Assembly: GCA_013396995.1 (NCBI GenBank)
Contig: VWZP01005252.1
Span: forward strand, 543,007-607,006
DNA from: Dicaeum eximium
Lineage: Eukaryota > Chordata > Aves > Passeriformes > Dicaeidae
DNA: 64,000 nucleotides
Direction of reading: 5' to 3'
Shown in pieces: positions 13,301 through 24,767 of this stretch. A model generated the notes under the pieces. It worked only from the letters and a program-made list of their open reading frames with translations, made no database searches and was not told the DNA's origin. Each line of letters begins with the position of its first letter. Position 1 is the first letter of the stretch. The translations under genes were made by a program, and so were the position numbers.

Positions 13301-14694
13301 AGAGTGGCTGTTTTCTTAAAAAGTTTGTCACAGTTGTTCTAGGTTTCAAACAGAAGCCCAGGAAACAGAGATCCTGCAGAGATTTTAAAAGAATTGTGAA
13401 GTGCTCTGACATGGCAAAACCCAGGACAAGGCAGAGACACACTCATGGCACAGAAAAATCTCTTTTAAGCAATAAACCAGAACAGTAAATTTTCAACATT
13501 TCTACTTTTACCCCCAGGCAAGGGAAACAATCTTCATTACACTGAAGAGTAAATAGAGGGAGTCTCAAGGAGACCTTCCACAGAAGCAGCAGGAAAGTGT
13601 TGTGTAAAGCAGGGCAGGAATTCTGCACTTCTGGGACCAGGGGGAAGGCTGGGTTCAGCAAGAGGGAAAGCAGCAATACCTTCCTCTGAGCCCTCCCATT
13701 CCTGGGCTGCAGGGGAAGTGTTATTTCTCCTTCACCACGTGAGTCTGAAGTCTCACATGGGGCATCTTCACCTATGCCCCAGCAGAGAGCAGGTGAAGGG
13801 CAAGGCAGATATGGACCTGCTGGAGTGAATCCAGAGGAGACCATGGAGATGCTCTGAGGCCTGGAGCCTCTCTTGTCTGAGAAAGGGCTGAGGGAAATCT
13901 GAAATCTTTCCAGTACCACTGTATTCCCCACATTCTCTTGGACTATATGTAGAAATGTGGACCCTTAACAGAATACCATGTGTCAGAAGAGACCCAGCAG
14001 TCTCAGAATTCTAATAAAGGGCCTAATGAAGAACAAAGAGATGCTGCAAATGCAGAAGTGCCACCCCTGAGTTATGAAGTCCCTGTAGCACAGCCTGCCT
14101 GGCTTGCAGCTCCTGATGTCCAGCAGCAGTGACACAGCCCAGGCACTCCAGCCCCTGACACACCAGCGTGGGCTTCCCTTACCCTGCTATTTATTGCATC
14201 AGAGCACAGACACAAGGAGACATTCCCACCAGAGACCAGCCTTCCAAAGTGTCTGCCTGTGCAGATCCAGGAATGATCTGAGCCTCATCCCTGGTATTTT
14301 ATTTCAAGTGTCTTTTCTGTAGCTCCTTCCTCTGTAGGTTAATGAAGACTTAAGCACTCCATCCCAGCAGCACTGATGTAAAACGGCTGCTTATTGCCTG
14401 TTCCATCTCACTGACTTTTATTGTGATACTTAAACCAAAATGGTGAACTATTACACTTCATAGCCTGAAAATAAAAGCAGAATGTTAAAAAGCAGAGGCT
14501 ATAACCTCTGATCCAGTCAAAATTGCTCTAAACATCTAAGGCTCATAATCTTGAGACAACTCTGCTCCATGGGGACAGGGAAAGGCATGGATTATCATCC
14601 TCAGCATAGGAGGGACTTTATTTGTAATGCCATAACTTTTATTCTTGCCATGCTCAGAGATAACAGCTGAAATGCTAGGACAGGGTGTGGAACA
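10339..14694. other. Unique non-coding sequence, no gene seen
   Basis: No gene is evident. The interval 11230-11360 has several TTTGACA/ACAAAG-type motifs that resemble TCF/LEF and SOX sites, together with three retained CpGs, but this is weak. The minus-strand frame at 13443-13931 (162 codons) has no domain and I treat it as chance. At 12754-12790 two overlapping inverted repeats are present and are listed separately. Confidence 0.6.
12754..12790. repeat. Two overlapping inverted repeats containing divergent splice-donor consensus
   Basis: ACTCACCT at 12754-12761 and AGGTGAGT at 12764-12771 are exact reverse complements separated by two bases. CTGTAGGT at 12760-12767 and ACCTACAG at 12783-12790 are also exact reverse complements, with a 15-base loop. 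The two hairpins share the AGGT and cannot form together. AGGTGAGT matches the vertebrate 5' splice-site consensus, and because of the palindrome both strands carry it. The first palindrome also holds a CACCTG E-box of the type bound by ZEB and Snail proteins. Confidence 0.6.
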
Positions 14695-14756
14695 GCTCAG
14701 CTCCATTGATTCCAGTGGAGCTAATCCAGTTTACACCAGTGGGAATTCAGCCCATT
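14695..14756. mobile_element. Possible relic of an ancient interspersed repeat
   Basis: The stretch reads GCTCCATTGATTCCAGTGGA, then 'gctaatccag', 'tttacaccagtg' and 'ggaattcagccc'. From memory this resembles a repeat common in reptile and bird genomes that contains 'gctccattgacttcagtggagc' type near-palindromes followed by 'tttacaccag'. The first part is self-complementary (GCTCCA with TGGAGC). Some 200 bases downstream, at about 14970-14990, a 'gggtcagatccacag' phrase could be another part of the same element. I cannot name the family with certainty. Confidence 0.4.
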
Positions 14757-16924
14757 TGCTAGAAGGCTTGAATAATCTGCAGCAAACAGGAGATAATGGT
14801 TCTCCTTCTCTTTGGACCACATTAAGAAGCCACTGAGGTGATGGCAGCCAATTTTCCCTGTTTCCAAAGGCCCACCTCTTCTGCAAATCATTACAACTAC
14901 AAACACTGCATTTCCAATTCTGCACTTTACAGGAGCCACTTGGGCAGTACAAAATCCATTTTTAGAGCCAGGAGGTCCTGGGGTCAGATCCACAGTGGCT
15001 TGGGCACAGGAATCAAATAGGAGAAGGGAGAGGGTTGGCTCTCAGTCACATTTTCAACTTCCTGATCCTGGGGACAGCCAGAGGCCAGCTGAAACTGGCT
15101 CAGCTTTAGAGGAGGGAAGGGAGTGCTTTTTGCTGTAACCTCACTCCTCACACACACACAAGTATGTTCTGTTAATTTTGTAATAACATTGTTTTTAATA
15201 GCCTACCTTAGATATATCCAAGTTAGCCAAGGTGGATTTAAGTTCCATATTCCAACACATTTCCCACCCAGGCAGTGGAAAAGCATTATTGAAACAAAAC
15301 AGCCTGGGTGGACACCTTTAGTAACACAAATTTACCAAGTGGTTCCACATTTCTTAGGGAGAACCCCTGCAGGTAAAGGTGACACTACTCAGAATTTCTG
15401 GTATTACACAGAGTGAAAATTCAACATGGTTAAGTTGCAAAGATGGAATAATTTGAGGGAATCCTGCTTTGGCCCAAAGCATGTAAAATTGGTGTACTCT
15501 GACAAAAGGAGCCTGTCCTCGTGGAGCCTGTAGACATTTCAGAGCTTGTTTTTCTGCTTTGGGTTTCCTCACTGGTGAATCTGAGCAGCTTGCTGAAAGC
15601 CCATACCTTTAAGGGAGTTAGAAAAGAGAAACGGCTCATTAAATGATCTGCAAAATTAGACATGACAGCCATTCAGGAGGTCCCTATTCCCCTAAAACAA
15701 GTCTACTAGGACAGGGAGGTGTTTGGGATTGGAGCAAAATCCCAAGGACCTCTCCTAGACCATGGCTCAGGAGTGACAACAGAGAAGCCTGGCTCCCATA
15801 GAGAACATCTTTGGAAGCAACCCTGCATTAATGGGACACTGGGAATTTATCCAGCACTAAGTAAAATAACAGAGATAAGATTTTTTAAGTGACTCACTGT
15901 TTGGAGAGTCTTTTGGGGTACACAAGTCAAGACACCTCAATCTGTTAAGGAATATAGGAGGGACCTGACTTTCAAGAAGAAGCAGATTTAAGGATAACAG
16001 ATTTACATATCAGGTTCTTTAAAAGCTGCCTCAAGGTAGGAAATAAAGATAAAATGACACAAAATAGGTACTACCAAGGCAACATACACTCTATATCTGC
16101 TATTGAAAAGTCTTTTTTAAGATCAACAGAAACCAAAGCAATTCACTCATGTACACAGAAGATCTGAGAAAATTCTTGCTAGAGGAAGCTGAAGGTGCAG
16201 AGGCCTTGAAAGTGTTCAAAGAAGGGTTGGAAAACCCCTTGGACAAAAAAAACCCCTTGAGATTTCTTAGAAATACATGCTCAACAATTAAAAAAATATT
16301 AAAAAATGTAATAAAGAAATGAAAACTCTTTACTGTATATAAAGATAACATTTATAGCTAAAGAAGCACCTGAGTCATCAGATCCTGAGAGAGTTCCATG
16401 GGGAAGTATCTCCATATGTCTGATCAGTTCTCCTGTGCTCCCTTAAACTCCTGCCACCCATCCACTTTAAAGGAGAGGATATGGGGCTAAGCAAGCCTTG
16501 GTCTTAATCAGTGCAGATGTTTTCCTATCCTAATGTTCATGTCTGAACACCTTTATGGAGGTAAGGATTCACAGAGCTCCCGATAACTGTGAAGATGGCA
16601 CTGGTCTGTACCTGGCAATTTCATTCTAGACTTTGCAATGATCACAGGTTTTTCCTACGTTAAAAACAAGCAAGATTTTAAGGGACTCAGTCCAGCAACT
16701 TGGCCTCTCAAATGCAGGGGGAGAAAAGAAAAGAGGCTTTGGAAATACCTAAAAATAGATGCCATTAAGGAAATAAAGCAGTTTGATATAACACAGTAAC
16801 AGCTTTACCTCTATGAAACAGCAAAGCCAAGAGACATCTAACTAAAGCATCATAGCTCTGTAGCTGCCATTGCCAGGAACTGATCACCCCCAAATCTTCA
16901 CAGCACCCCCAGGGGACAGAGGAG
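14757..16924. other. Unique non-coding sequence, no gene seen
   Basis: This is ordinary sequence. Short frames at 15123-15416 and 15354-15672 lie on opposite strands, overlap and carry no domain. Around 16200-16330 the sequence is A-rich with a small duplicated 'aaccccttg' (within 16232-16259). Nothing further is recognised. Confidence 0.65.
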
Positions 16925-17335
16925 CACTATTATGTCCTTTTTCAGAACCAGGGGAGCGAAGCACAAGCAGAACGAGCCATTTAGCCGAGGTCCTGCAGGA
17001 AGCCTGCAGAGCACTGCAGCATTAAAACTGAGACTCCTTATTCCTGGACAAACACTGGTGCCCCGAGGCCAGCCAGGCTCTCGGCAGCAGAGCCCAGCTC
17101 AGCCCTGGATGAATTGCTTGGCTTCCCCCTCCTTGGAGGCATCCCCGGCTGTGCCGAGCGCATTGTGACCCGCTGCCTCTCCAGCCACGGCTCAAAGCCA
17201 AGGGAATTCAGCTCCCCTCTTGAAATCCACTCTCTCTCTCTCATGATAATGAGCACTTTAATCCATCAGGAAAATGTAGAGCTTCTTGGCGCCGCTCTTT
17301 ATTCCTGATCTGTGTTTTCTCTCTCTCTCTTTTAG

Positions 17336-17428
17336 GTTAATTTATCTGATTACATGCAATGCGCTGCGGCCGTGTTAAGGTACCAGTCAAGTTTCCACTT
17401 GGAGGCTTGGAGGAAAGATTACCATTAA
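17336..17428 (+). other. Exon-like segment: strong acceptor followed by 30 open codons
   Basis: A long TC-rich polypyrimidine tract ending in TTTTAG (to 17335) is followed directly, in phase 0, by 30 codons and a TAA at 17426-17428. The predicted peptide begins Val-Asn-Leu-Ser-Asp-Tyr and ends LRYQSSFHLEAWRKDYH. It contains an Ala-Ala-Ala coded by CpG-bearing codons. I do not recognise the protein. It could be a terminal exon, a non-coding RNA exon, or a chance match within an enhancer. AAG|GTACCA at 17377-17385 would be a weak donor giving a 44-base internal exon. Confidence 0.2.
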
Positions 17429-17755
17429 AACGTGACTTCCATCCACTCAGCTGAAATTACTATTGATTGCCAAAGAAAAATATTTGTGCTGTGAAGCTGG
17501 GAGCTATGATGTTGAACCGTATTAACATAATGTTAGCATAGCTACGGGTGTTTAGTGGCACGCAATCAGATTTGAAATGAACGTTGATTATAGATTGAGA
17601 TTAATGTTCACATATTCATAGGAACACAATGAAAAGAGCAATTTCCTTTCTACTACAGATCAATGGTTTCCCCATTCAATTATACAGCTGTAATAATTGC
17701 ATTATGCGGAAATATTTCTTAATGGCTTATTTCATTCTTTCTGTTTGCCTGTGTG

Positions 17756-17776
17756 TGAGAGTGTGTGTGTGTGTGA
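17756..17776. repeat. Short (GT)n tract
   Basis: A short, slightly interrupted GT dinucleotide run with one GAGA interruption. It is too short to be notable beyond marking the end of the TAAT-rich block. Confidence 0.8.
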
Positions 17777-18754
17777 GACAGACAGAAAGCTCTTGTGGAC
17801 TTGTACTCACGCATGCATGTGTGAAACCTTTTGTTGGTGGCACTTGCCAAAGCCTGCATCCAATGCAAAATACTTTAATTACTAGTGCAAATGTGTAATC
17901 TTTGGCTGAGCTAATAATCTCTTGGCGTTTTCCCACTATTCTCTTTATTCCCCAGCAGAACCCTCAGATTCCTCTGCTTGTTTAAGGTTTAACAGCTGGA
18001 TCCCTCTGCGCAGCAGAGGTGATGTGTGTGTGTCTCTGAATCCCCAGTGTTGCCCCAAATGGCACCATCACAGCCAGAGACACCTTGCTGGGCTCATGCT
18101 GCTGTGTCCCACTGGTTTACCACTAATTGAAGCTGGAGTTTTGGGAACATTGCAGACTGGAACACCTGAAAGTCCTTGATTTCTTATGGCTGTCCATCCA
18201 CTCATAGCAGAAGCAAAAGAGTAGCTAAGCAAAATAATTTCCTATGAGCTTCCAACTTTGTTCTTATCACTCAGGCATTTGGATTCAAATCAAAAATGAG
18301 GCCTTTAATAGTGAAGGCACATCTGCAGAAACAGGCAACAACTATTAGACATCCTGATTTACCTTACAGTCATGGCAAGACAGGACACCTTCAGAAGGGA
18401 AATCTGGTAGCAAATGGAGACTAACCTCAAAAGCATCCCTCAAAAGAGGGAGGAGGGTAGAAGAACCCTCTCTTTCTACTTTAGTGCAATAATGCTTTAG
18501 GGGGCTCTTTTCTCATTTTCATCAGAAATAAAAGTTCCCATTTATTCTCTCTTTTAGATAAAGCATATTAGCTCAGATGTGTTCTCCTTCTAGGAAGGAA
18601 CCACCTTTACTGTCCTAATTTGGTGAGTCAGCAGCCTAGAGGAGAACACATCTTACAAGAGAAGAGATGTACCTACCTGGAGGGGGTTGTATGGTGCTGT
18701 GAAAGAAGTTTTGCACAGGAAAAAGCCACATCCCTCAGAGAAAGCCAAGCTGTA

Positions 18755-18778
18755 AGAAAAGAAAAGAAAAGAAAAGAA
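18755..18778. repeat. (AAAAG)n short tandem repeat
   Basis: There are about five copies of the pentamer AAAAG, ending in AATAAAATC. It is a purine-rich simple repeat related in composition to the (GAGAA) arrays elsewhere in the window. Confidence 0.85.
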
Positions 18779-21700
18779 TAAAATCAGGAGCTGATGGAGC
18801 AGCTTACAGGACATTACTTGGCTCAGCTTTAGGGGATGTCCTGTTGAACTTTTTGGCTTCAGATGAGCTGAAAACCTCCCTGCAGAGATTGCTGGACAGC
18901 AGCACTGCCTGCAAGGCACGTGCAGAAGCACATCCTCCAAGCCACCTCTCAACAGAAGCCTGCAACATTTCCAAGCTCTGTATCAGACATCACCATATTG
19001 CTGGCAATGGTCAAAACTAACAGGACAATAAAAAATTTGAGGCACACTTGAGCAGTGCATTTCAGAGGTTGTTCAACTTCCAGGCTGAGGGTGTTGTGGT
19101 TGTACACCATTTCTGCTGACTCTGCTCTTGGCATTACCAGGAGTTTTGAGAAGTTGTACCAGTTGTCATGTGAGAGCTGCACATGTATTTAAACTGTCTT
19201 GACTTCCCCAGGAGAGTTCATTCTTTTCCCTACAGAAAAAAGTTTCCAACGACACAGTATAAAGCTGTTCCTCAGAATGCTTTGGCTTATTACATTTGCC
19301 TTACTTACATTGCAAAGTCATTGATGGAAAGAATTAATTTTTGCAGGATTATTTTTTCCTTTTTATTTTCTCCCCAGAGCACCCAGAAAAAAAAAAAGGC
19401 ATCCACATTTTGGTATATTCTACATTTCACTCCACATTGTAGGGGAGCAACACAAGCTGTGGGCAGCTCACAAGCAGGATTCACAGACAGATGTCAAACC
19501 AGTTTTATCTGCTTTTGAAGAAAACTCCACCTCAGCTTGATATGTGGAAGGAATTACTAGACAGGGCTTACAAGAACTGCAGAGTCATTATTCCCCTTGT
19601 GATGCTGAGTCACGAGAGAGCAAGAATGAGGCAACGTGAGCCACCCATTCAGCATTTAACTGCCCCTCTTTTTCCCCTTTCCTCAAAGTTTCACATCTCT
19701 GTTCCCTTGCCTCAGTTATTCAGAAGTCACGTGGAGGGACAGGCACGTTTCAGCTCTCACGTGCATTTTTGCTTCCCAGACTACAGTTTCCAAAAACGTG
19801 GCACGTTTGAAGTGTCTTGCCTGGAGGAGAAATAGATGGAAGTAATCATTGCTTTTATTAAACTAAGTATGTGGGCTTTTGGGAAGTGGGATAAGAGGAG
19901 TTAAAAGAATGGAGAACGTGGAGAAAACAAAATAAGTTTGATAAATCCCAGTGAACAGAACACAGAATTCAAAGGCTATAATGTTTAAGATTTTGAAATC
20001 TTAGCAGTTTCCAGCACGTATTTCTGAGACCTGTAGGGGAACTTTGTTTTCAGAAAAGAGGTTTTAGTTTTCCAACTTTTCATTTAACAGAATATCAAAT
20101 TGTTAAGTCTGTTCTGAAGGACGGGGTTATTTTTTTGTGCTTCAGTCATTCCCAACAATATGGTTCAATCTCTCCTAGCTGAAATTCACTTGAAAAAACA
20201 GCAAATACTTATGTTTGTCTGGTGCTGTAGTGTACCATGAGTGTTCAAGGCAGATATTCTTCATCATTACTTAAGAAGAAAGTAATTAAGTAAATTATTA
20301 GATCACAAAGGAAGCAAAAGCTGAAAAGACCCTAATATGTCTTTACAAATAAATTGCTGAAGAGAATCACAATACAGACAATTAACAGAGGAGAGAAAAG
20401 GTGAGCATTTAAAAATTTAAAAATCTGTCCCAGACTTCCCTTGGAATGTCTCTGGATCTTTTTAAAAACCTACAGAGGGTTTCATCTCACCTGACTCCAG
20501 ACAGCTCCAGCGTGGGCAATGGTGTGATCCAGTCATCCATGATTCATTTATGGCTGTCAATGAAGAGAAGTAGGGATTTGTAAATCATGATTAATGACCA
20601 ATTTTTGTCAAGCACATCAAGACAAATGTATTGTTCCTCAGAACTGTTAACTGTTCACCACAGTCTGTAGGAGAACTTACACAGCTGACTCATATGGAGG
20701 TGTTTAGACATTTCTACTTTATGTATCTGCAGGGAAAGTTTGGAAAAAGTGAATCTCAACTTTTCCTAAATAACACAAAAATTAGAAAAGTCTGGGTATT
20801 TGTATCAGCACAGGTGACAGGAACATTTTTTTTTCTTATCAAAAAATACCTGAATGTTTAAAATGATAACAACAGTTAGTAGCTGATTAGCAACTCTTTC
20901 TTCTCTTCAGTAAAAAATAAGGAAGCAGAATCTGCTAGAGGCTTGTTCAACACAGGTTAATCTCAAATCACATCTTGTGAGGTGGGAAACATAAAGAGAT
21001 GCTTTATTCACCAGCTTATTTTCTACAGACTTTCTGAGTAGCCTGTAATTCAGCCTAACACTTTACCGTGTAAATGTAGAAGCACATGGCATGACCTTCT
21101 ACTCCTAATGGCCTTCAAGAAGCTGAAGTTGGATTATTTGGGGTCATGGGTAGCAACTAAGAAGTCATAGGTCAAATTCAAAACCATATTACATCTCTAG
21201 AAAAAATAACCTTTCCAATAACTTATGGCATGACCTCTAGCTCTGGTAAGTCTGTGAGGGGCTCTTGTCCTCCATTCACACATTCATGTATTCAAAATCT
21301 CCTCCTCAAATATGAAGAAAAAGTTCTTTCACCTTGATTGCTATGGTAGAATGCTTCTTTTTTTTTCCCTTTCCTTAAAGATAATTGTGGTTTTAGAAAC
21401 ACTATTTATATTAAATACTCTGCCAGGAAAGCTGATTTTAATCATATGCATGAGTTCCACCAGTGCTGCTCCACAGAGTCCAACAGAAATATCATATGAG
21501 ATCAAATAAGTAGATTTTCCCCTTTTGGGGACAGATACACTTTTAAGAGAGGCATTGATATCCAATAGGTGCCTTAATTTATGACATGTTTAATTTTGTG
21601 CATGACTACTACAGATGCCTTTGTAGAGGAGTGAAAATCCATGTTTTAATATTCTGTACTCACAGGCTTTGTTCATTGTTAGATTCTGGCTTGTGCAGGC

Positions 21701-22502
21701 ACACAAGTGTTCATGAGTGCTCAGTGCAGCATCACCACAGTGAAAATTAATATTCAGTGATCAGTGAGGGAGGCAGAAGGGCCAAAAGGTCTGGAGATGC
21801 ACTGGAACCCAATTTGTTTCTATCCATTTACTTACCCTAAAGCAAATTTCTCTACAAACTAGAAATGCCTTCCCTGGGACAACATCCTCAAACAAACAAT
21901 GGTGAAGTTCCTTTCTGCCCAGTGGCTCAGTCCTTTCAGGAAATAACATGACTTTGTTCTCTACAGCACCACAAGCAGAGCTTGGCCAATGCCAACTGCA
22001 TTTATATTTACAAAAGTAACAAAAAGAATGGACAAAATGAAAGTGGAAGGAGCTTGAATGAAAGTACTTAAAAAATAAGTCTTTATGTTGTCTAACACTT
22101 TTACAGAGGCAGATATAGTTTGTCATGTCTCTGAAACACCAATATGTTTCCAGAGCAGCAATATGTGATATCAGATATTAATATTTTAATAATAGTTCAA
22201 AGAACAACTAAAAGATCTATCAGTGTTCATAGATGTTACCTGTCAGAAAAGAACTCATTTTACAACTTTAAATTCTTCTAGCTTAAGCTGGGAAGCTGAT
22301 GTGAGAATTGTTATTCTCAGTTGTGTGCAATAATTTGCATGTCTTTAGGAGACCACCAAGCAAAACTTGTGAATCTGTGTCTTGTAAAAGTTGAATTATT
22401 TTCAAAGGGAGTGTAAACACAGCATGTTTGAGGAATTGAATCTCTATTTGCATCAAAGGAAAATAATTTTTTGTTTGAGAGGGAGAAATATATAATTGTC
22501 TA

Positions 22503-22518
22503 TTTTTTTTTTTTTTTT
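22503..22518. repeat. Poly(T) tract, 16 bases
   Basis: This is an uninterrupted T run preceded by 'attgtcta'. No recognisable retrocopy flanks it on either side. Confidence 0.85.
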
Positions 22519-23459
22519 GAGATACATATAAAAATGGTGTTAGGAGCTGCATCTGCTGAGGAAGCTTGACATCCAGGGGAATTTGTCTTCTGCACTCCTG
22601 GCTGGAGCTGAATTTCACCTTTCAGACTCATTGCTGAAGCATGTTGAAACATTTGTCTCTCCCATGGGTTAACAGAAGTCTGTAAATTTGAGAACCTGGT
22701 GTATATCACACTGCATTCATTACTGAACCCTTGTTAACTAGAATGCCTTGTGTAGGGACATCCATGAGGTATATATTGCCGTATATATAGACAAAATATA
22801 TCTATATTTTTCTCTTTAATGCTTTTTAACTTTCCATTTTACAGTCTTTAGCCTTCAAATGACATGCTAGAAGGAAAACCTACTGTTTGGGAAATTGCAG
22901 CCTGTTTGTAAGGAGGTGTGTGCTGTAGCCCGCTCTGCTAACAGGGCTCACAGCTCTGCTGCTCCTCCTTTGCACTGATATCCTCTGCCCCTTGGTCTGG
23001 GTATTCAAAGCCTCAGTGTCAGCTGTTTTTGTGTTGTGCTGATAAAACAAACCCACAGCTTTCTTGTATCCACAATAAGAAAACAGGCAGGTTCCTTTTC
23101 TGGGCGCGTTTTTCCGCCAAGCTCTGCTAGTTTCCCTCTCAGTGGAATCAGACAATCAGGAACTCCCTGGTGCTGCCCTGGCTGAAGGGGACCTACCTCT
23201 GCCTGTGGCTCAGAGCTGGGCAAGGAGGTGGAAAGCGCTGTTGGACAAGCCTGTGGCACTGCTACAGTGCTGAGGGGTAAGTGCAGACAGTTTTGGGAGG
23301 TGCATGATTTGGAAAAGCCATGCTGGACAGTGCTCTGCAGGAAATCCCAAACCTACACCCAGATGAAGACAGACTACGGCTTTTCAACGCCATTTTTGCA
23401 TTCCAAGAATGAGGAACAGAGCCCTTCTGGGAAAGAGGATGAAAAATTCAAATAAGAGG

Positions 23460-23710
23460 CTTCACATGAGGCTGAAACTTTCATCATCACCGGTTAGCAT
23501 TACGAAAAAGCAACCCTTGTGCTGGGTAGTACCTTGTAACTGGAAGGGCTTATGTGTCACGCCACATTGAAATACGCAAACACTTTTCACCTCAGCTCAG
23601 TAAATTCTTGGCATCAATCACAACCGCCTCCTTCTTCACCTGAAGTGGTTTACACAAAACTGCCCATAATTCACTCTTTCTGAGGTTCCCTGGCTCAATG
23701 AACCGAATCA
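23460..23710. promoter_or_regulatory. Candidate regulatory block
   Basis: This interval retains CpGs in short motifs (ACCGGT, ATTACG, GTCACGCC, ATACGCAA, AACCGCC) while its neighbours have almost none. AACCGCC resembles a RUNX site, and TGTGTCACG resembles a bZIP half-site. I infer a possible regulatory element only from this local contrast; there is no coding signal. Confidence 0.22.
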
Positions 23711-24349
23711 AACCACCCCTGCAGGTTGCAGCAGGCTCGCTGCTCCTCTGCTCCCCCTCACCACGGGCAGCAGGAGGGGAGCAGAACAGCTCTTGCAGAG
23801 AACCCCATCTGTGTGAGCTGGCCTCACTCTTCATTTTGTATTTGAAATTCCAGATTCACCCTTTGCCCAGCAGCATCCCTCCTGGCTGGGTCAAAGCCAT
23901 GCCAGGTGTTGCTTTGTTTCTTTATAGCAATATTGCTGCTGCTCTCCGTGTGCAGATGTTGGGGTCAGAATTGCAAGCATCAAACTTCCTTCAACATTTT
24001 ATTTTTCTCCTATCCAGTATGCAGTTACCCAAACTCATGCTGATTCCTCAGGATCCATAGATCAAAGAGAGTGTTGTGGGTACAGATTGCTAGCACAGGC
24101 TTCTGCACCGTTCAGTTCTTGCTGCAGTGGCCAGGCCCTCTTACTCTGGAAATTTCTTCCAATTGCAAAAGACAGGAATTGGAAAGCTCCAGAGCCTCCT
24201 TATTCGGTAGAGATGCAAAGGAGAATGAGCTGTGACTGTCTGTTGATGCCTTGTAGTGCTAGGCCAAGGATTTCTTAGAGCAAAGCATCAGAGCAGAGTG
24301 CTGAGTTGTGATTTGAGGGGGCATTGAGGAGCAAGAGGATATTCTACTT

Positions 24350-24381
24350 TCCCTCCTTCCTTCCTTCCTTCCTTCCTTCCT
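24350..24381. repeat. (TTCC)n tetranucleotide microsatellite
   Basis: About seven copies of TTCC in a pyrimidine-rich setting; the first two units are slightly imperfect. Confidence 0.92.
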
Positions 24382-24746
24382 GGGGATTCCTGGCAGTTAA
24401 GCTGAGCTTAAAAACATGGGAAGATCAGGAAGCTGTTTGAGTGGATGAGGCCTCTGGCACGTACACTTCAGCCTGGTGAGCATCTTGGCGAGTGCTTTGC
24501 AGTGTGGGAGGTTCCAAGCTGAGATCAACAAGTCTTCCGGCCCTTAGTGCTATTCTGGCTCAAATGGAAGCCCCCATCTGTTATTATCCTCAAGAATCTC
24601 CCTGCATAGCAGGATCATCCTTGGATGGGAAGCTACAGCTGATTAGATGTTACTGGCTCTTCTTCAGTAGGTGGAAAACAAGAGGCTTGCTGAGTGTGGA
24701 AAACTCCTTCCTGAAAACTGCATCACTGTCTCAAGGGTGGGAAGCC

Positions 24747-24767
24747 AAAAAAAAAAAAAAAAAAAAA
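24747..24767 (+). repeat. Poly(A) tract, 21 bases
   Basis: This is a 21-base A run followed by ACCAACAAAAGC. No processed transcript can be recognised upstream, so it is listed as a simple repeat. Confidence 0.88.

Larger units (their letters stand above)
16925..17960. promoter_or_regulatory. Candidate conserved regulatory block (enhancer-like)
   Basis: This block stands out from its surroundings. CpGs are retained at about 16955-17180 and 17290-17380 although the window is otherwise CpG-depleted. The part from about 17336 to 17730 is rich in homeodomain-type TAAT/ATTA motifs. A CAGCTG E-box at 17685-17690 runs directly into TAATAATTGCATTATG (17691-17706). A short GT tract follows at 17756-17776. 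I infer a developmental enhancer or conserved non-coding element; conservation itself is not visible here. It also contains the exon-like junction at 17336. Confidence 0.35.
17961..23459. other. Unique non-coding sequence, no gene seen
   Basis: No gene or known element is recognised. An (AAAAG)n stretch of about five copies lies at 18755-18778. An inverted repeat TTACTTAA/TTAAGTAA (20267-20274 and 20286-20293) and an AT-rich patch at 22755-22812 are minor. A 16-base T run is at 22503-22518. Open frames such as 21761-22126 and 19183-19518 have no domain. Confidence 0.65.

Noticed and set aside
24747..24767. Poly(A) tracts (also 5119, 10323, 59081) considered as processed-pseudogene tails
   Set aside because: No recognisable gene-like sequence next to any of them and no visible flanking duplications.
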